DNA from: Alentia gelatinosa
Taxonomy: Eukaryota > Annelida > Polychaeta > Phyllodocida > Polynoidae
Reading direction: 5' to 3'
Assembly (NCBI GenBank): GCA_950022655.1
Contig: OX465579.1
Location: 17,149,088 to 17,213,087, forward strand
DNA length: 64,000 bases
In this document: positions 11,033 to 22,445 of the stretch, one piece after another
Layout: the number at the start of each line of letters is the position of its first letter
Numbering within the stretch: position 1 is the stretch's first letter
Notes under the pieces: generated by a model
What the model saw: only the letters and a program-made list of their open reading frames with translations
What the model was told of the DNA's origin: nothing
Databases searched by the model: none
Position numbers and translations under genes: made by a program

Positions 11033-13352
11033 TTTTTTTATTTTTTTTATTTAATTTCTTTATTGGGTCAATAAGTAATACACACGTTTCACCAGTTCAC
11101 TTGCTTTGGCATTTAAACCCAACAAAGTGGCAGAAGGCCTCAGCCTGATTATGAGGCTGCATGGTTTTAATGGCCAAGCCATAAAATTCCGAGCTTAGAA
11201 ATTTGACATCATGTTTTTTGCAGAAAAAGAAAAGAAAAAAAGTCAACCAGGAAAACAATGTATATATTAACATACATGAAAAACAACAGCAGACAAGAGA
11301 GTATCACTTTCCATATATGAGAATCTCAGGTAATACAGAATGAGGTTGCTGAAGTTAGACTAGACTTGCCAAATTTTGGCTCTCATATTTGCCTTAGTAA
11401 GGGCCTTGAACATCACAAAAGTTTCAGTGTTTCTAAGCATGGGCGTCAGAGCGTTCCATTTCTTACCACCATGATAAGTAACAGATCTTGTATATTGCAG
11501 GTGCATTATCATAAAGTACGTCCCCATAGTCGAAATATGGCAAGATGGCAGTGGTATAGATTGAAAGAGCAGCTTTTTTAGTTAGATAATTTTTCATCTT
11601 AGAAAGTTGATACAATCTAAAAGATATGTTTCTTCGCAATGTAGCAAATTGATGTCTAAAGTCCAAGTTCCTGTCAAGGGTAAAACCTAGATATTTGTAT
11701 GAGTGTACTTGTGCTATTTCTTTATTGTTAATAAAAAGTTTATCTTCGTTTTCCATCTTAACCCTTTTCTTTGCCGTAAAACACATATGTTTCGTCTTAC
11801 CTATGTTTATGGTAAGTTTGTTTTGCGTGCACCAGGTAAAAAACATATCCACATCACTCGGGGTCTCCTTGTACAACAATTTTTCGTTATTACCATGTCT
11901 CTATATCACCGTATCATCAGCAAAGAGAATCACCTTATTATTTTTCATAACTTTTAACAGATCATTAACATATAAGAGGAACAATAAAGGCCCAAGTATT
12001 GATCCTTGTGGCACACCATGTTTTATGTCTTTCGTTACAGATACCAGGTTGTTCACTTTAACTCTTTGTTTTCTTAAACTCAGATAATTTTCAAACCAAT
12101 GGTGACAGCTACCGGCATCCCCATACAAGGCCAGTTTTTTTAGGAGAATTTTGTGATTTACAGTATCGAACGCCTTCTGTAATTCTACAAAAACAGCTAA
12201 AGTACTCTTGCCTACATATTTGTGAGATAAAACACTATCTGTGAATTTTGATATTGCATCTATTGTAGACATAGCTTTCCTAAAACCAAATTGACTGTCA
12301 GTCAGGATTTTGTTGACATTAATATATTCTATCAGATGACTATACATAATTTTGTCCATGAGTTAAATAGGCCTCAGGTTATTAGCCTGATAAGGATCAC
12401 CTCCCTTCGCAAAAATACAATTATACAACTCCGCATATATGTAAGGAATGGCTCTTACTGAGTCAACAAACACTCTGGACGAAATGTCATGCAACATGGA
12501 CTGCTTATTTGCGCTAACTTTCCTAACAACCTTTATAATTTCTTCTGGGGAAGTAACCACAGAATCAAAGAGGGTCTCAACACATTCATTATAGGGCCTC
12601 CATGGCATGTACATGTCATCTGCTAGATTTGTGCCTATATTAGTAAAATAATCATTGATGTGGTCTGGGACTTCAGTACTATCTATTTGTTTCCCTTGAT
12701 CATTTTTAATTCTAATATAATCATCATCCTGCCTATCCTCTGTACCTGGTTGGATTTTCTGGATCGTGTACCAAAATTTTTTATTATCATTTTTATGTTT
12801 CTCTAGTTCAGATAGGGTATAGTTTTGCCTAGCTAGTCGTATCATCTTTGTGGAGTCATTGCGAGCCCTTCTTGCCCTAACCCAATCTTCACGATCACCT
12901 GTTTTCTTGGCTCTAGCGAGTAGGATATTTTTATCTCTGATGTTTTCTAGAATGTTAGCATTAATCCAGGGTTCTTTTGATTCTCTAACTTTGAAGAGAC
13001 GGAGCTTACAATTCAGATCCAGATAAGAGATTATAGCCTGACTTATATGATTCCACTTAACAGTGCTATCTTCTGAATTTTTGAATTCAGTCCAGTCATA
13101 ATTTTGTAAGAAAACCCTGAGTCTTAAATATGAATAATTTCTATAGGAACGTCCTTTAAGGTGAGTAGCCTTTGTTTTCACTTTTGGCGAATTTTTAACC
13201 ACAAAAATTATCTGGTAATCACTCAATGCATTCTGGAGTACACCACTCAAGGCAACATCATTCACAGAGGAAAAAATTAGGTCAATAGCAGACCCCCGAT
13301 CTGAGTACCTTGTCACATCCTTAATGAGTTGTTTAAAGCTTATATAAAGCAA
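11033..13352 (-). pseudogene. Dead non-LTR retrotransposon E1 (RT part)
   Basis: Minus-strand CR1/L2/Jockey-type element. In order: the end of the apurinic-type endonuclease and linker (13,352-12,363), the RT core (12,359-11,901) and the RT C-terminus (11,879-11,463), then an A-rich tail seen as T-runs at 11,033-11,050. Visible RT motifs are the AVFVELQKAFDTVNHK block, GVPQGSILGPLLFLLYVNDL and FADD. Comparison with E2 shows breaks: about 16 codons are missing before KGGDPYQ, a stop follows RPI with further residues lost, and TAG follows FADDTVI where E2 has Tyr. E1 and E2 are relatives in the same orientation. It acted, when alive, by target-primed reverse transcription; it is no longer able to. 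Confidence 0.85.
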
Positions 13353-13377
13353 TTAATCTCTGTTAATTAATTCCAAA

Positions 13378-13690
13378 GAATAGGCCCCGACCTCCACATG
13401 GCTGAGCATGTGCAGAACGGGACCACCTAGGGCATTTATTCACTGGGAGTACCGTGGCACACTGTCAGGCCTTGTGTACATGTACCCTGGACAACTTTGA
13501 GGCAATGGTCGTCTATAGGAGCGCTGCTCCAATGCTAAAGCATAGGAGTGGTGTTAGGGCCTCGCTGCCTGCGCCGACAGTCAGACTGGAGCTATAAAAC
13601 CGACAGCTAGACAGCTGAGGGCAGTCAGTCACGCCTGACACTCAGCAGTGTACACACAGAGCCTTGATTACAAACCATGACAAGCACTAT
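13378..13690 (+). promoter_or_regulatory. TATA/initiator-like block of unknown origin
   Basis: This stretch is unlike the flanking retrotransposons. It has a TATA box (ctataaaac, 13,592-13,600) and about 25-30 bases downstream initiator-like tcagtc, then an ATG in good context (accatga) near 13,677. E2's T-run starts a few bases after that ATG. It may be a promoter or LTR fragment cut off by the E2 insertion; I cannot assign it to a gene. Confidence 0.3.
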
Positions 13691-16600
13691 AGGCAGTACA
13701 ATTTTTTTGTTGTTGTATCATTTCTTTATTGAGTTCACTGCTTTACAATCAGTCCGTATACTACACATGGATGTATATTGTTAGTCAATAAAGGGGCTTA
13801 GACCTCAACCTTTTCATAAGGCTGGTTTCCATGGTCTAGCCAACTGTTGTTATAAAGCACAAGTTTGTTACTTAATCAATATCATATATTCTTATTGACA
13901 GAGTATTTCTTCAACAACAAGAACAACAGTGAAAAGAAAAATAGAACAAGAAGAAAAGGAAAAACATCTTCACTTCATTTCAATGCATTTCAAATTTTAC
14001 ATGTGTTGGTGGTATTAAGATTTGGTGATTTATAAGGGTCTAGATTATATATCCCAGACACTATTTCTGAGGTTTGAACGAGTAAGTGCTTTAAAAGCTA
14101 CATATGTTTCAGTCTTCCGTATCAAAGACAACAATTTATTCCAGCTTCTTCCACCACGATATTTCAGTGACCTCATGTACAGAGCACAGTTTGGTCTGCC
14201 AACAAATAATATAGTGGCATCATGAGCTCTGGTTTGTCTCCCAGTTTTATCCACATAAGAATCAATCCTAGATCTTTTATACATATAGTTTAAAACATGA
14301 GCTTCCCTTCTGTTTTTTAACAATGGTAACTCGGCAAGTCTGTGTAGATCTCGAATAGGGGTATACACAGATGCCCTGAGACATATCCGTAGAGCATTAT
14401 TCTGTAGAATTTGCAGTGAGTCCGTAAAATATGCATGGGCACCATCTAACAGGACATCTTCATAGTCAAAGTATGGTAATATGACTGTTTATAGACTGCA
14501 AGAGCCGCTTTTTGTGTCAAATATCCTCTCATCTTAGCTAGCTGGTATAAACGGTAAGATATACTCTTTCTTATTGTTGCAAAATGATGTCTAAAGTCTA
14601 GATTGGAGTCAAGCACCATCCCTAAGTATTTGTATGACAAAACTTGTTTTACTTCCTCATCATCAATAAAGAGACATGGCAATACCATTGGTCTCTGCTT
14701 CTTTTTGCCGAAAATAAGATGTGTTTTGTTTTCCCAATGTTTATACTTAGTTTGTTTTGGGTACACCACATTACAAAACAGTCCAGGTTTTCCTGAGTTT
14801 CTCTGTATAAACGGTCAACATCGTTTCCCAGCCTGTAGATAACTGTATCATCCGCAAACATGAGAATTTTACTGTCGGGTAGACAATTTGAGACATCATT
14901 TACGTAGATTAAAAACAGCAGCGGCCCAGGAATTGAACCTTGCGGTACACCATGTGTGATATTCCTTGATTCAGAGCATAAATTATTAGCCTTAACTTTC
15001 TGATAACGTGGACCCAAATAATTTGCAAACCATTGTAAACAACTCCCCTGTACTCCAAAATAAGTCAGCTTACTGAGGAGTATGCCATGGTCTACTGTGT
15101 CAAAAGCTTTCCTGAGGTCAACAAACACAGCCAATGTGGATCGACCAACATTCCTACCCCCGGAAATCTCATCTGTTAATTTGGATATGGCATCAATAGT
15201 CGATCTATATTTCCTAAAACCATACTGATAATCTGAAAATAAATCATTCTGGTTAATATATGCCATTAGATGTTTGTATACTATTTTTTCCATAAGTTTA
15301 TGCATGATTGGGAGCAGCGAGATTGGTCTATAATTGTTAGTCTTATAGGGGTCCCCTCCCTTAGGAATGGGTACCACTGTGGCAGTCTTCCAGACCTCAG
15401 GAATTACAGAGGTGGTAAAAATACAATTGTACAGATCTACAAAGATTTCCGGAATAGCCCTTACCGAATCCACAAATACCTTGGACGATAACCCAGGTAC
15501 CATAGATTGCTTGTTAATGCTAACTTTCTTTAACAGCTCTAACACCTCAGCTGAGTTCGTAAAAATATCCTCAAAGGATTCCTCAGATTTCTCTGTGTAA
15601 GGACGCCAAGGTAGATACATGTCAAGCGCTAGATTTGATCCAATGTCTGAGAAGTAGTCATTAACAAAATTTGGCACTTTCTCACTTTCTCAGGACCCAG
15701 AGATATTTCCACTATATAAGGTGGAGCAAACCCAAACCTGGTCATACATCAGCAGTCGCTTCAGCTGTACGCCACGTCAACACAACAAACTTTCTCATTA
15801 TCTATAATTACATTATCTTCGTTTTTTTATACGTATCAGGTCTGGGGAGACCCTCCCTTCTGTCCCAGGTATAATTTTCCCGATAGTGTACCAAAATTTT
15901 CTGCTATCCGATTTATGCTTCTCCAATTCAGACATTGTATACTTCTGTCTAGCTGATTTAACTAACTTATTGGGAGAATTCCTAGCTTTCCTTGCCTGTA
16001 CCCAGTCATCCTGAGAACCCGTTTTCCTAGCCTTAGTCAATAGTTTGTCCTTGTCCCTAATGCATTCAAGGATTTCTACAGTAATCCAGGGTTCTTTTGT
16101 TACCCTAGACATGAAATAACGGTTCGGACAATCAACATCAAGGTATTTCTCAATTTCTTTTTTGATAAGGCACCATTTTTCTGTGCTAGTTTCTGCTACA
16201 TATAGGTCTGACCAGTCAGTGCCAACAAGATGCTGTTTAAGTCTAGCAGACGAGTATTCTTTATATGAACGCCCCCAGGTTTTAACCTTCACTGCCTTAA
16301 TTTTAGTCGCTTTCTTGATCAGAAAAATTAACTGGTGGTCACTTATAGCATTCTTCAATACACCAGAAAGGGATACATCAGTGAGTGTAGTGAAAATCAA
16401 ATCTATTATAGAGCCTTTCTTTGAGTACCTTATGATATTTTTGATAAGTTGAGTGAGACCTTTCTGTTCCAGTGCAAAGGTCAAAGACCCAACTACAGGG
16501 TCATGCACATCTAGAGTATTAATATTAAAGTCCCCAAGTATTATTAGGTCCGTAATGCCCTCATTCCTTATCTTATCCACTGTAAGAGCAATTTGTGCTG

Positions 16601-17065
16601 TGAAATCCTTTGCATCTCCCAATCTGGGTCTGTAGACATTTACAATAGCCAGTTTTTTGGTATACGTCCTCTCTATTAACATTGCCTGTAATTCAATATC
16701 ACAGTTACTTTGGTTCAGGGTTGCCAAGGCACTAGCATCATGAGGTACACTTTCTTTTACAAAGATACATAGACCTCCACCTGATTTTGGTTCTTCGTCA
16801 TTAATATTTACTTTCCAACCTCTATCTAACCTATATTTCTTGTAACCCCTCAAAATACAAGATTGTTGAACATCCTTATCCGTATGCCACGTTTCCGAAG
16901 CTGTAACCACATCCCAAATGTTTTCCTGAGCTTCAACAGACAGCGCTTCATAATTTGCTCTTATACTCCTCAGGTTAGAATGAATTACCTTAAATCCTCT
17001 TGATCTAGACACTATGCTTCCATCATGTAAAACAGACATAATTACAATTTACAGGGAAGCCCGTG
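13690..17065 (-). pseudogene. Dead, near full-length non-LTR retrotransposon E2
   Basis: Minus-strand CR1/L2/Jockey-type element. The first ORF (17,039-15,813) begins with an endonuclease-like domain (IHSNLRSIRANYEAL, ASETWH, GDFNIN, SDHQLIFL), followed by a basic linker. The second part (15,677-14,649) is the RT: VFVDLRKAFDTVDHGILLS, GVPQGSIPGPLLFLIYVNDV and FADDTVIY. The C-terminus lies at 14,769-14,446 and 14,368-14,045. Breaks visible from the reading frames are an extra A in an A-run near 15,825, a 97-bp insertion at 15,692-15,788, a 1-base shift near 14,700 and another near 14,485. T-runs near 13,691 mark the poly(A) end. A possible short target duplication is gcagtacaa (left) against gcaatacaa (near 17,070), with one mismatch. 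There is no upstream ORF1 that I recognise. Confidence 0.85.
15692..15788 (+). mobile_element. 97-bp promoter-like insertion with 8-bp target duplication
   Basis: The insert is flanked by actttctc (15,684-15,691 and 15,789-15,796; a further tandem copy lies at 15,676). Removing it restores continuity of the E2 linker region apart from an A-run slip. It holds a TATA-like ctatataagg and the word catcagcagtcgcttcagct. The Penelope-like element's terminal repeat at 50,110-50,403 has the closely similar catatcagcagtcgctcaaa, also downstream of a TATA-like word. It could be a very short non-autonomous PLE end or a TRIM-like unit. Confidence 0.6.
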
Positions 17066-17139
17066 AGCAATACAAAGTGAAGAAGACTTAAGACTATCAG
17101 CTCTCAAATGACCACAACAAGAAAATATGGGAACTAAAA

Positions 17140-17395
17140 CAAGTATGTGTATGTATGTGTATCATGTGTGTATCTCTGTATCTGTATTTGTATCTGTCTT
17201 TGCCTGTCTCTATATCTTATTCTGTCTGTGTATGTATCTGTGTCTGTGTCTGTGTGTGTTTGTGTGAGCCTGTGAAACTGCTTTTTCTGTCTGAGTATAC
17301 ATGTCTGTTTATGTATGTATATCTTTCTGTTTCTCTGTGTATCTATGTAGCTATGTGTGTTTCTGTGTGAACGTGTTCCTCATACACAATATAAT
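17140..17395 (+). repeat. Degenerate (TGTATC/TGTCTG)n simple repeat
   Basis: About 250 bp of imperfect tgtatctg, tctgtgtatg and tgtctgtg units. An apparent Cys/Val-rich ORF here is a consequence of the repeat. Confidence 0.8.
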
Positions 17396-17611
17396 AACTG
17401 AACTCACTGTGAATCCCATGTTTTAGTGTGACTTTTTCAATGCCCCACCTGTGGTGTCCATGCCTTAGTACTCCTCACACTTATGACCTGCAAGCCACCC
17501 TGTGAGTTGGGTATATCCCCAGTGCCTGATCGTGGTGCGTTGTGGGGACGGTCAGCAGTGACCTGTGTCAGGTACACACAACCCGGCTCTCACTGTGTGA
17601 GGGGTGGGCCT

Positions 17612-18272
17612 TATATTTTTTGATAAGATTGTCAAGGAGTTATTGCTTAATATCAGCTTTAAGGCCAAGCTGTTGCATCTCAGTAATTAGCATAATCACC
17701 TCAGGTTTCTGGCTCTCAAGAACATTTATATTACAATCACCCATCAAGAAGATGTCTTGAATGTTATCGTCCCTGAGAGTAGAGACAGCATCAACCAGTG
17801 CCTTTGTAAATATTGTTGTGTCACCATGATTAGGCCTATATACGTTCAGTATAGCCAGCTTCCTCGTGTGAGGTCTCTCTAGTACAATGACCTGTAATTC
17901 AACATCTTTAGAACTCAAGTTTAAAGCAGCATACTTATTAATATCATGAGCAATTTCCCTTTTTATGAAAATACATAGGCCACCGCCAGATTTTGTTTTT
18001 TTATCATCAGCGTTATTTTTCCATGATCTATCTACTCTACATTTTTTGTAAGTATTTAACAGGTAGGATTTCTCCACATCATACTCATTATGCCAGGTTT
18101 CTGACACACAAATAACATCCCAATTATTTGTCTGGGCTTCAACAGCCAATGGTTCATAATTTGCCTTAATGCTACGAATATTTGTGTGGACAATCTTAAG
18201 GCCTCTAAGTCTAGATACAACGCCACCGTCATGTAGGGCAGTCATTTTGGCAGTATAAAATGCCATCCCCAT
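17612..18272 (-). pseudogene. 5' endonuclease fragment of a non-LTR element
   Basis: The 211-codon minus ORF (18,272-17,640) is homologous to the N-terminal endonuclease of E2: VHTNIRSIKANYEPLAVEAQ, VSETWHNEYDVEK, SGGGLCIFIKREIAHD, LAILNVYRPNHGDT and MGDCNINVLE. It stops at TAA after GLKADIKQ; weak similarity continues to about 17,612. In protein alignment it ends close to where E1 (13,352) begins, so it may be the 5' part of E1 separated by E2 and flanking DNA. The two overlap by several codons, however, so an independent copy is also possible. Confidence 0.75.
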
Positions 18273-18679
18273 CCATGAATATCATGCGAGAAAAACCTAT
18301 TCTATTTGTCATAACATAGTTACAGTTTTTTTCCTGGGGCCTGCTTTTCAGACAGCGACATCTTTATTTGTAGTGATCACAAAAGAGTGACCAGTTGGGC
18401 AACCAAACCAGTGATCATGACCAAACAGTGTTCCTCAGACCCAGTCTCTGTCCAGCTGTTATGATCACTGTTGGTCCAAGGCCCATTTAAAAACAAAAGC
18501 ATGTCTCACATGTATAGTACTCAACAGAAAATTGTGAAATTTGGGAATTAGATAAAACAGGTATAGATAATTCATTGGAGTAAATATTGTTTCATTTCAT
18601 ACAGTGGAAGTTTACCCCTCTAAATGGTCGCACATGTTGTGCGGTCCATAACTATCAAAAATGTCCATAACTATCAAAA

Positions 18680-20108
18680 ATGATTTGGTTTGAGACTTAT
18701 GGACATTCGTCATGTCCATAACTATCAAAATGTCCATAAGTATAAAAAAATGTCCATAACTATCAAAACCTGGTTGAAAAATGTGTTACTGCATTTGCGT
18801 TACATAGCGTCACTTCCCGTTACTATTCAACCGCGTTACGCTACCTAAGAAAACATTACCGATCAAATCGCGTTACATTCTAATTGCGTTACGCTACCTA
18901 AGAATGCATTATATTTATGACCACATTACATCCTAACCCTGTTATCGCGTTATCGTTACCACGTTGCCATTACAACATTACCAATCTAACCTCGTTACAG
19001 TATTACACTTCTAACTGTGTTAGCATCCTAACCCTGTTACTGCATCACAGTTACTGCATTACCATACTAACCCTGTTACGCGTTACCATACTAACCCCGT
19101 TATGCGTTACCGTTCTAACCGCGTTACCATACTAACCGCGTAACCGTTACCATACTAACCGCGTTAGGCGTTACCGTTCTAACTGCGTTACAATTCTAAC
19201 CGCGTTACATACTAACCGCTTTACGCGTTACCGTTCTAACCGCGTTACATACTAACCGCGTTACGTGTTACCGTTCTAACCGCGTTACATTCTAACCACG
19301 TTACGCGTTACCGTTCTAACCGCGTTACATACTAACCCCGTTACGCGTTACCGTGCTAATGTAGAAACGTGGTCAATTTTGTATTTCTATCAGGAGGTGA
19401 ATCGTAGACCATATCGGTGCCATATCGTAGTAGGTGGACGCCAGGCCTTACCATGTTACCATGGTAAAGCCCATTACCGTGTTATCTTTCTATCTGCATT
19501 ACATCTTAATCTTGTTACCATTGCTACATTACCACATTACCATTCTAACTCGTTAAGGTCATATCGCGTTGTCACGTTATCGTTACCACTGTGCGGCCCA
19601 TCCGCCACCTATGCTGTCCCTCCACCATACTGCCCCTCCACCATACTGTCCCTCAACCATACTGCCCCTCCACTATACTTACCCTCCACCATACTGTCCC
19701 TCCACCATACTGTCTCCCCACCATACTAACCCTCTACCAAACAACCCCTCCACCATACTGCCCCTCCACCATACTGTCCCTCCACCATACTGCCCCTCCA
19801 CCATACTGTCCCTTAACCATACTGCCCCTCCACCATACTGTCCCTCAACCAAACTGTCCACTACCATACTGCCCCTCTACTATAATATAGAGGGGCAATA
19901 TGGGAAAGGGGCAGTATTGTGTAGTACTTAGAGGGGCAATATCGGAAAGGGGCAGTATTGTGTAGTACTTAGAGGGGTAATATGGGATAGGGGCAGTATT
20001 GTGTAGGGGCAGTATGGGAGAGGGGCAGTATGGTGGAGGGGCAGTATAGTGGAGGAGCAGTCTAGTAGAGGGGCAGTATGGGAAAGGGGCAGTGTGGTGG
20101 AGGGACAG
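18680..20108 (+). repeat. Left arm of the 2 x 1.43-kb inverted repeat
   Basis: In order: tandem gtccataactatcaaaa words; a GTTACG-type minisatellite (18,780-19,370, units like cgcgttaccgttctaac); about 200 bp of unique sequence (19,371-19,590); 16-bp units in one orientation (ccctccaccatactgc, 19,600-19,880); a local palindrome at 19,872-19,896; then the same units inverted (19,897-20,108). Confidence 0.9.
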
Positions 20109-21020
20109 TATGATAGAGGGGCAGTATGGTGGAGGGACAATATAGTGGAGGGGCAGTATGATAGAGGGGCAGTATGGTGGAGGGGCAGTATGATGGAGGG
20201 GCAGCATGGTGGAGGGGCAGCATTGTGGAGGGGCAGTATGGTGGAGTGGCAGCATGGTGTCCAGAGGGGCAGTATGGTGGAGGGCAGCATGGTCTCCAGA
20301 GTGGCAGTATGGTGGAGGGGCATGGTGTCCAGAGGGGCAGTATGGTGAAGGGCAGCATGGTCTCCAGAGGGGCAGTATGGTGGAGGGGCAATATAGTAGA
20401 GGGGCAGTATGGCGGAGGGACAGTATGGTGGAGGGGCAGTATGGGAGAGGGGCAGTATGGTAGAGAGGCAGTATGATAGAGGGGCAGTATTGTGGAGGGG
20501 CAGTGTAGTAGAAGGGCAGTATGGTGGAGAGGCAGTATGGTGGAGGGACAGTATAATCGAGGGGCAGAATGGTGGAGGGGCAGTGTGGGAAAGAGGCAGT
20601 ATGGTTGAGGGACAGTATGGTGGAGGGGCAGTGTAGTAGAGGGGCAGTATTGGAGAGGGGCAGTATGGTGGAGGGACAGTATGGTGGAGGGGCAGTATGG
20701 TTGAGGGGCAGTGTAGTAGAGGGGCAGTATGGGAGATGGGCAGCATGGTGAAGGGGCAGTGTAGTAGAGGGGCAGTGTAGTAGAGGGGCAGTATGGGAGA
20801 CGGCCAGTATGCTGGAGGGGCAGTGTAGTAGAGGGGCAGCATGGTGGAGGGGCAGTATGGTTGAAGGAAGGTATGGTAGAGGGGCAGTATGGTTGAGGGA
20901 AAGTATGGTAGAGGGGCAGCTTGGTGGAGGGGTAGTACGGTGGAGGGGCAGCATGGTGGAGGGGCAATATAGTAGAGGGGCAGTATGGCGGAGGGACAGT
21001 ACGGTGGAGGGGCAGTATGG
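20109..21020 (+). repeat. 16-bp minisatellite core GTGGAGGGGCAGTATG
   Basis: About 900 bp of tandem 16-bp units (gtggaggggcagtatg with single-base variants), all in one orientation. Because 16 is not a multiple of 3 and the unit has no stop in any minus-strand register, all three minus frames stay open for over 300 codons and read as a 16-residue repeat rich in P, Y, C, S, T, L and H. These are artefacts of the repeat, not genes. The plus strand is strongly G-rich. Confidence 0.9.
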
Positions 21021-22445
21021 TGTCCCTCCACCACACTGCCCCTTTCCCATACTGCCCCTCTACTAGACTGCTCCTCCACTATACTGCCCCTCCACCATAC
21101 TGCCCCTCTCCCATACTGCCCCTACACAATACTGCCCCTATCCCATATTGCCCCTCTAAGTACTACACAATACTGCCCCTTTCCGATATTGCCCCTCTAA
21201 GTACTACACAATACTGCCCCTTTCCCATATTGCCCCTCTATATTATAGTAGAGGGGCAGTATGGTAGTGGACAGTTTGGTTGAGGGACAGTATGGTGGAG
21301 GGGCAGTATGGTTAAGGGACAGTATGGTGGAGGGGCAGTATGGTGGAGGGACAGTATGGTGGAGGGGCAGTATGGTGGAGGGGTTGTTTGGTAGAGGGTT
21401 AGTATGGTGGGGAGACAGTATGGTGGAGGGACAGTATGGTGGAGGGTAAGTATAGTGGAGGGGCAGTATGGTTGAGGGACAGTATGGTGGAGGGGCAGTA
21501 TGGTGGAGGGACAGCATAGGTGGCGGATGGGCCGCACAGTGGTAACGATAACGTGACAACGCGATATGACCTTAACGAGTTAGAATGGTAATGTGGTAAT
21601 GTAGCAATGGTAACAAGATTAAGATGTAATGCAGATAGAAAGATAACACGGTAATGGGCTTTACCATGGTAACATGGTAAGGCCTGGCGTCCACCTACTA
21701 CGATATGGCACCGATATGGTCTACGATTCACCTCCTGATAGAAATACAAAATTGACCACGTTTCTACATTAGCACGGTAACGCGTAACGGGGTTAGTATG
21801 TAACGCGGTTAGAACGGTAACACGTAACGCGGTTAGAATGTAACGCGGTTAGAACGGTAACACGTAACGCGGTTAGTATGTAACGCGGTTAGAACGGTAA
21901 CGCGTAACGCGGTTAGTATGTAACGCGGTTAGAACGGTAACGCGGTTAGAACGGTAACGCCTAACGCGGTTAGTATGGTAACGCGTTACGCGGTTAGTAT
22001 GGTAAAGCGGTTAGAACGGTAACGCATAACGGGGTTAGTATGGTAACGCGTAACAGGGTTAGTATGGTAATGCGGTAACTGTGATGCAGTAACAGGTTTA
22101 GGATGCTAACACGGTTAGAAGTGTAATACTGTAACGAGGTTAGATTGGTAATGCTGTAACGGCAACGTGGTAACGATAACGCGATAACGGGGTTAGGATG
22201 TAATGTGGTCATAAATATAATGCATTCTTAGGTAGCGTAACGCAATTAGAATGTAACGCGATTTGATCGGTAATGTTTTCTTAGGTAGCGGAAAGCGGTT
22301 GAATAGTAACGGGAAGTGACGCTATGTAACGCAAATGCGGTAACACATTTTTCAACCAGGTTTTGATAGTTATGGACATTTTTTGATACTTATGGACATT
22401 TTGATAGTTATGGACTTGACGAATGTCCATAAGTCTCAAACCAAG
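21021..22445 (-). repeat. Right arm of the 2 x 1.43-kb inverted repeat
   Basis: Reverse complement of 18,680-20,108. Small differences are visible, for example one 17-bp unit more or less in the GTTACG array and gtcatgtcc against gtcaagtcc near the outer edge, so the arms are near-identical rather than identical. This argues against a trivial duplicated read while leaving assembly error possible. Confidence 0.9.

Noticed and set aside
17155..17370. Cys/Val-rich small protein
   Set aside because: Translation of a degenerate tgtatctg simple repeat.
13378..17620. A TIR element bounded by aggccccgacctccac and gtgaggggtgggcct enclosing E2
   Set aside because: The two ends match at only about two thirds of positions and no target duplication was visible; kept out of the feature list.
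19569..21559. Large P/Y/C/H-rich and G/V/W-rich proteins in the foldback
   Set aside because: All frames are open because the 16-bp unit lacks stops; sequences are pure translations of the minisatellite.
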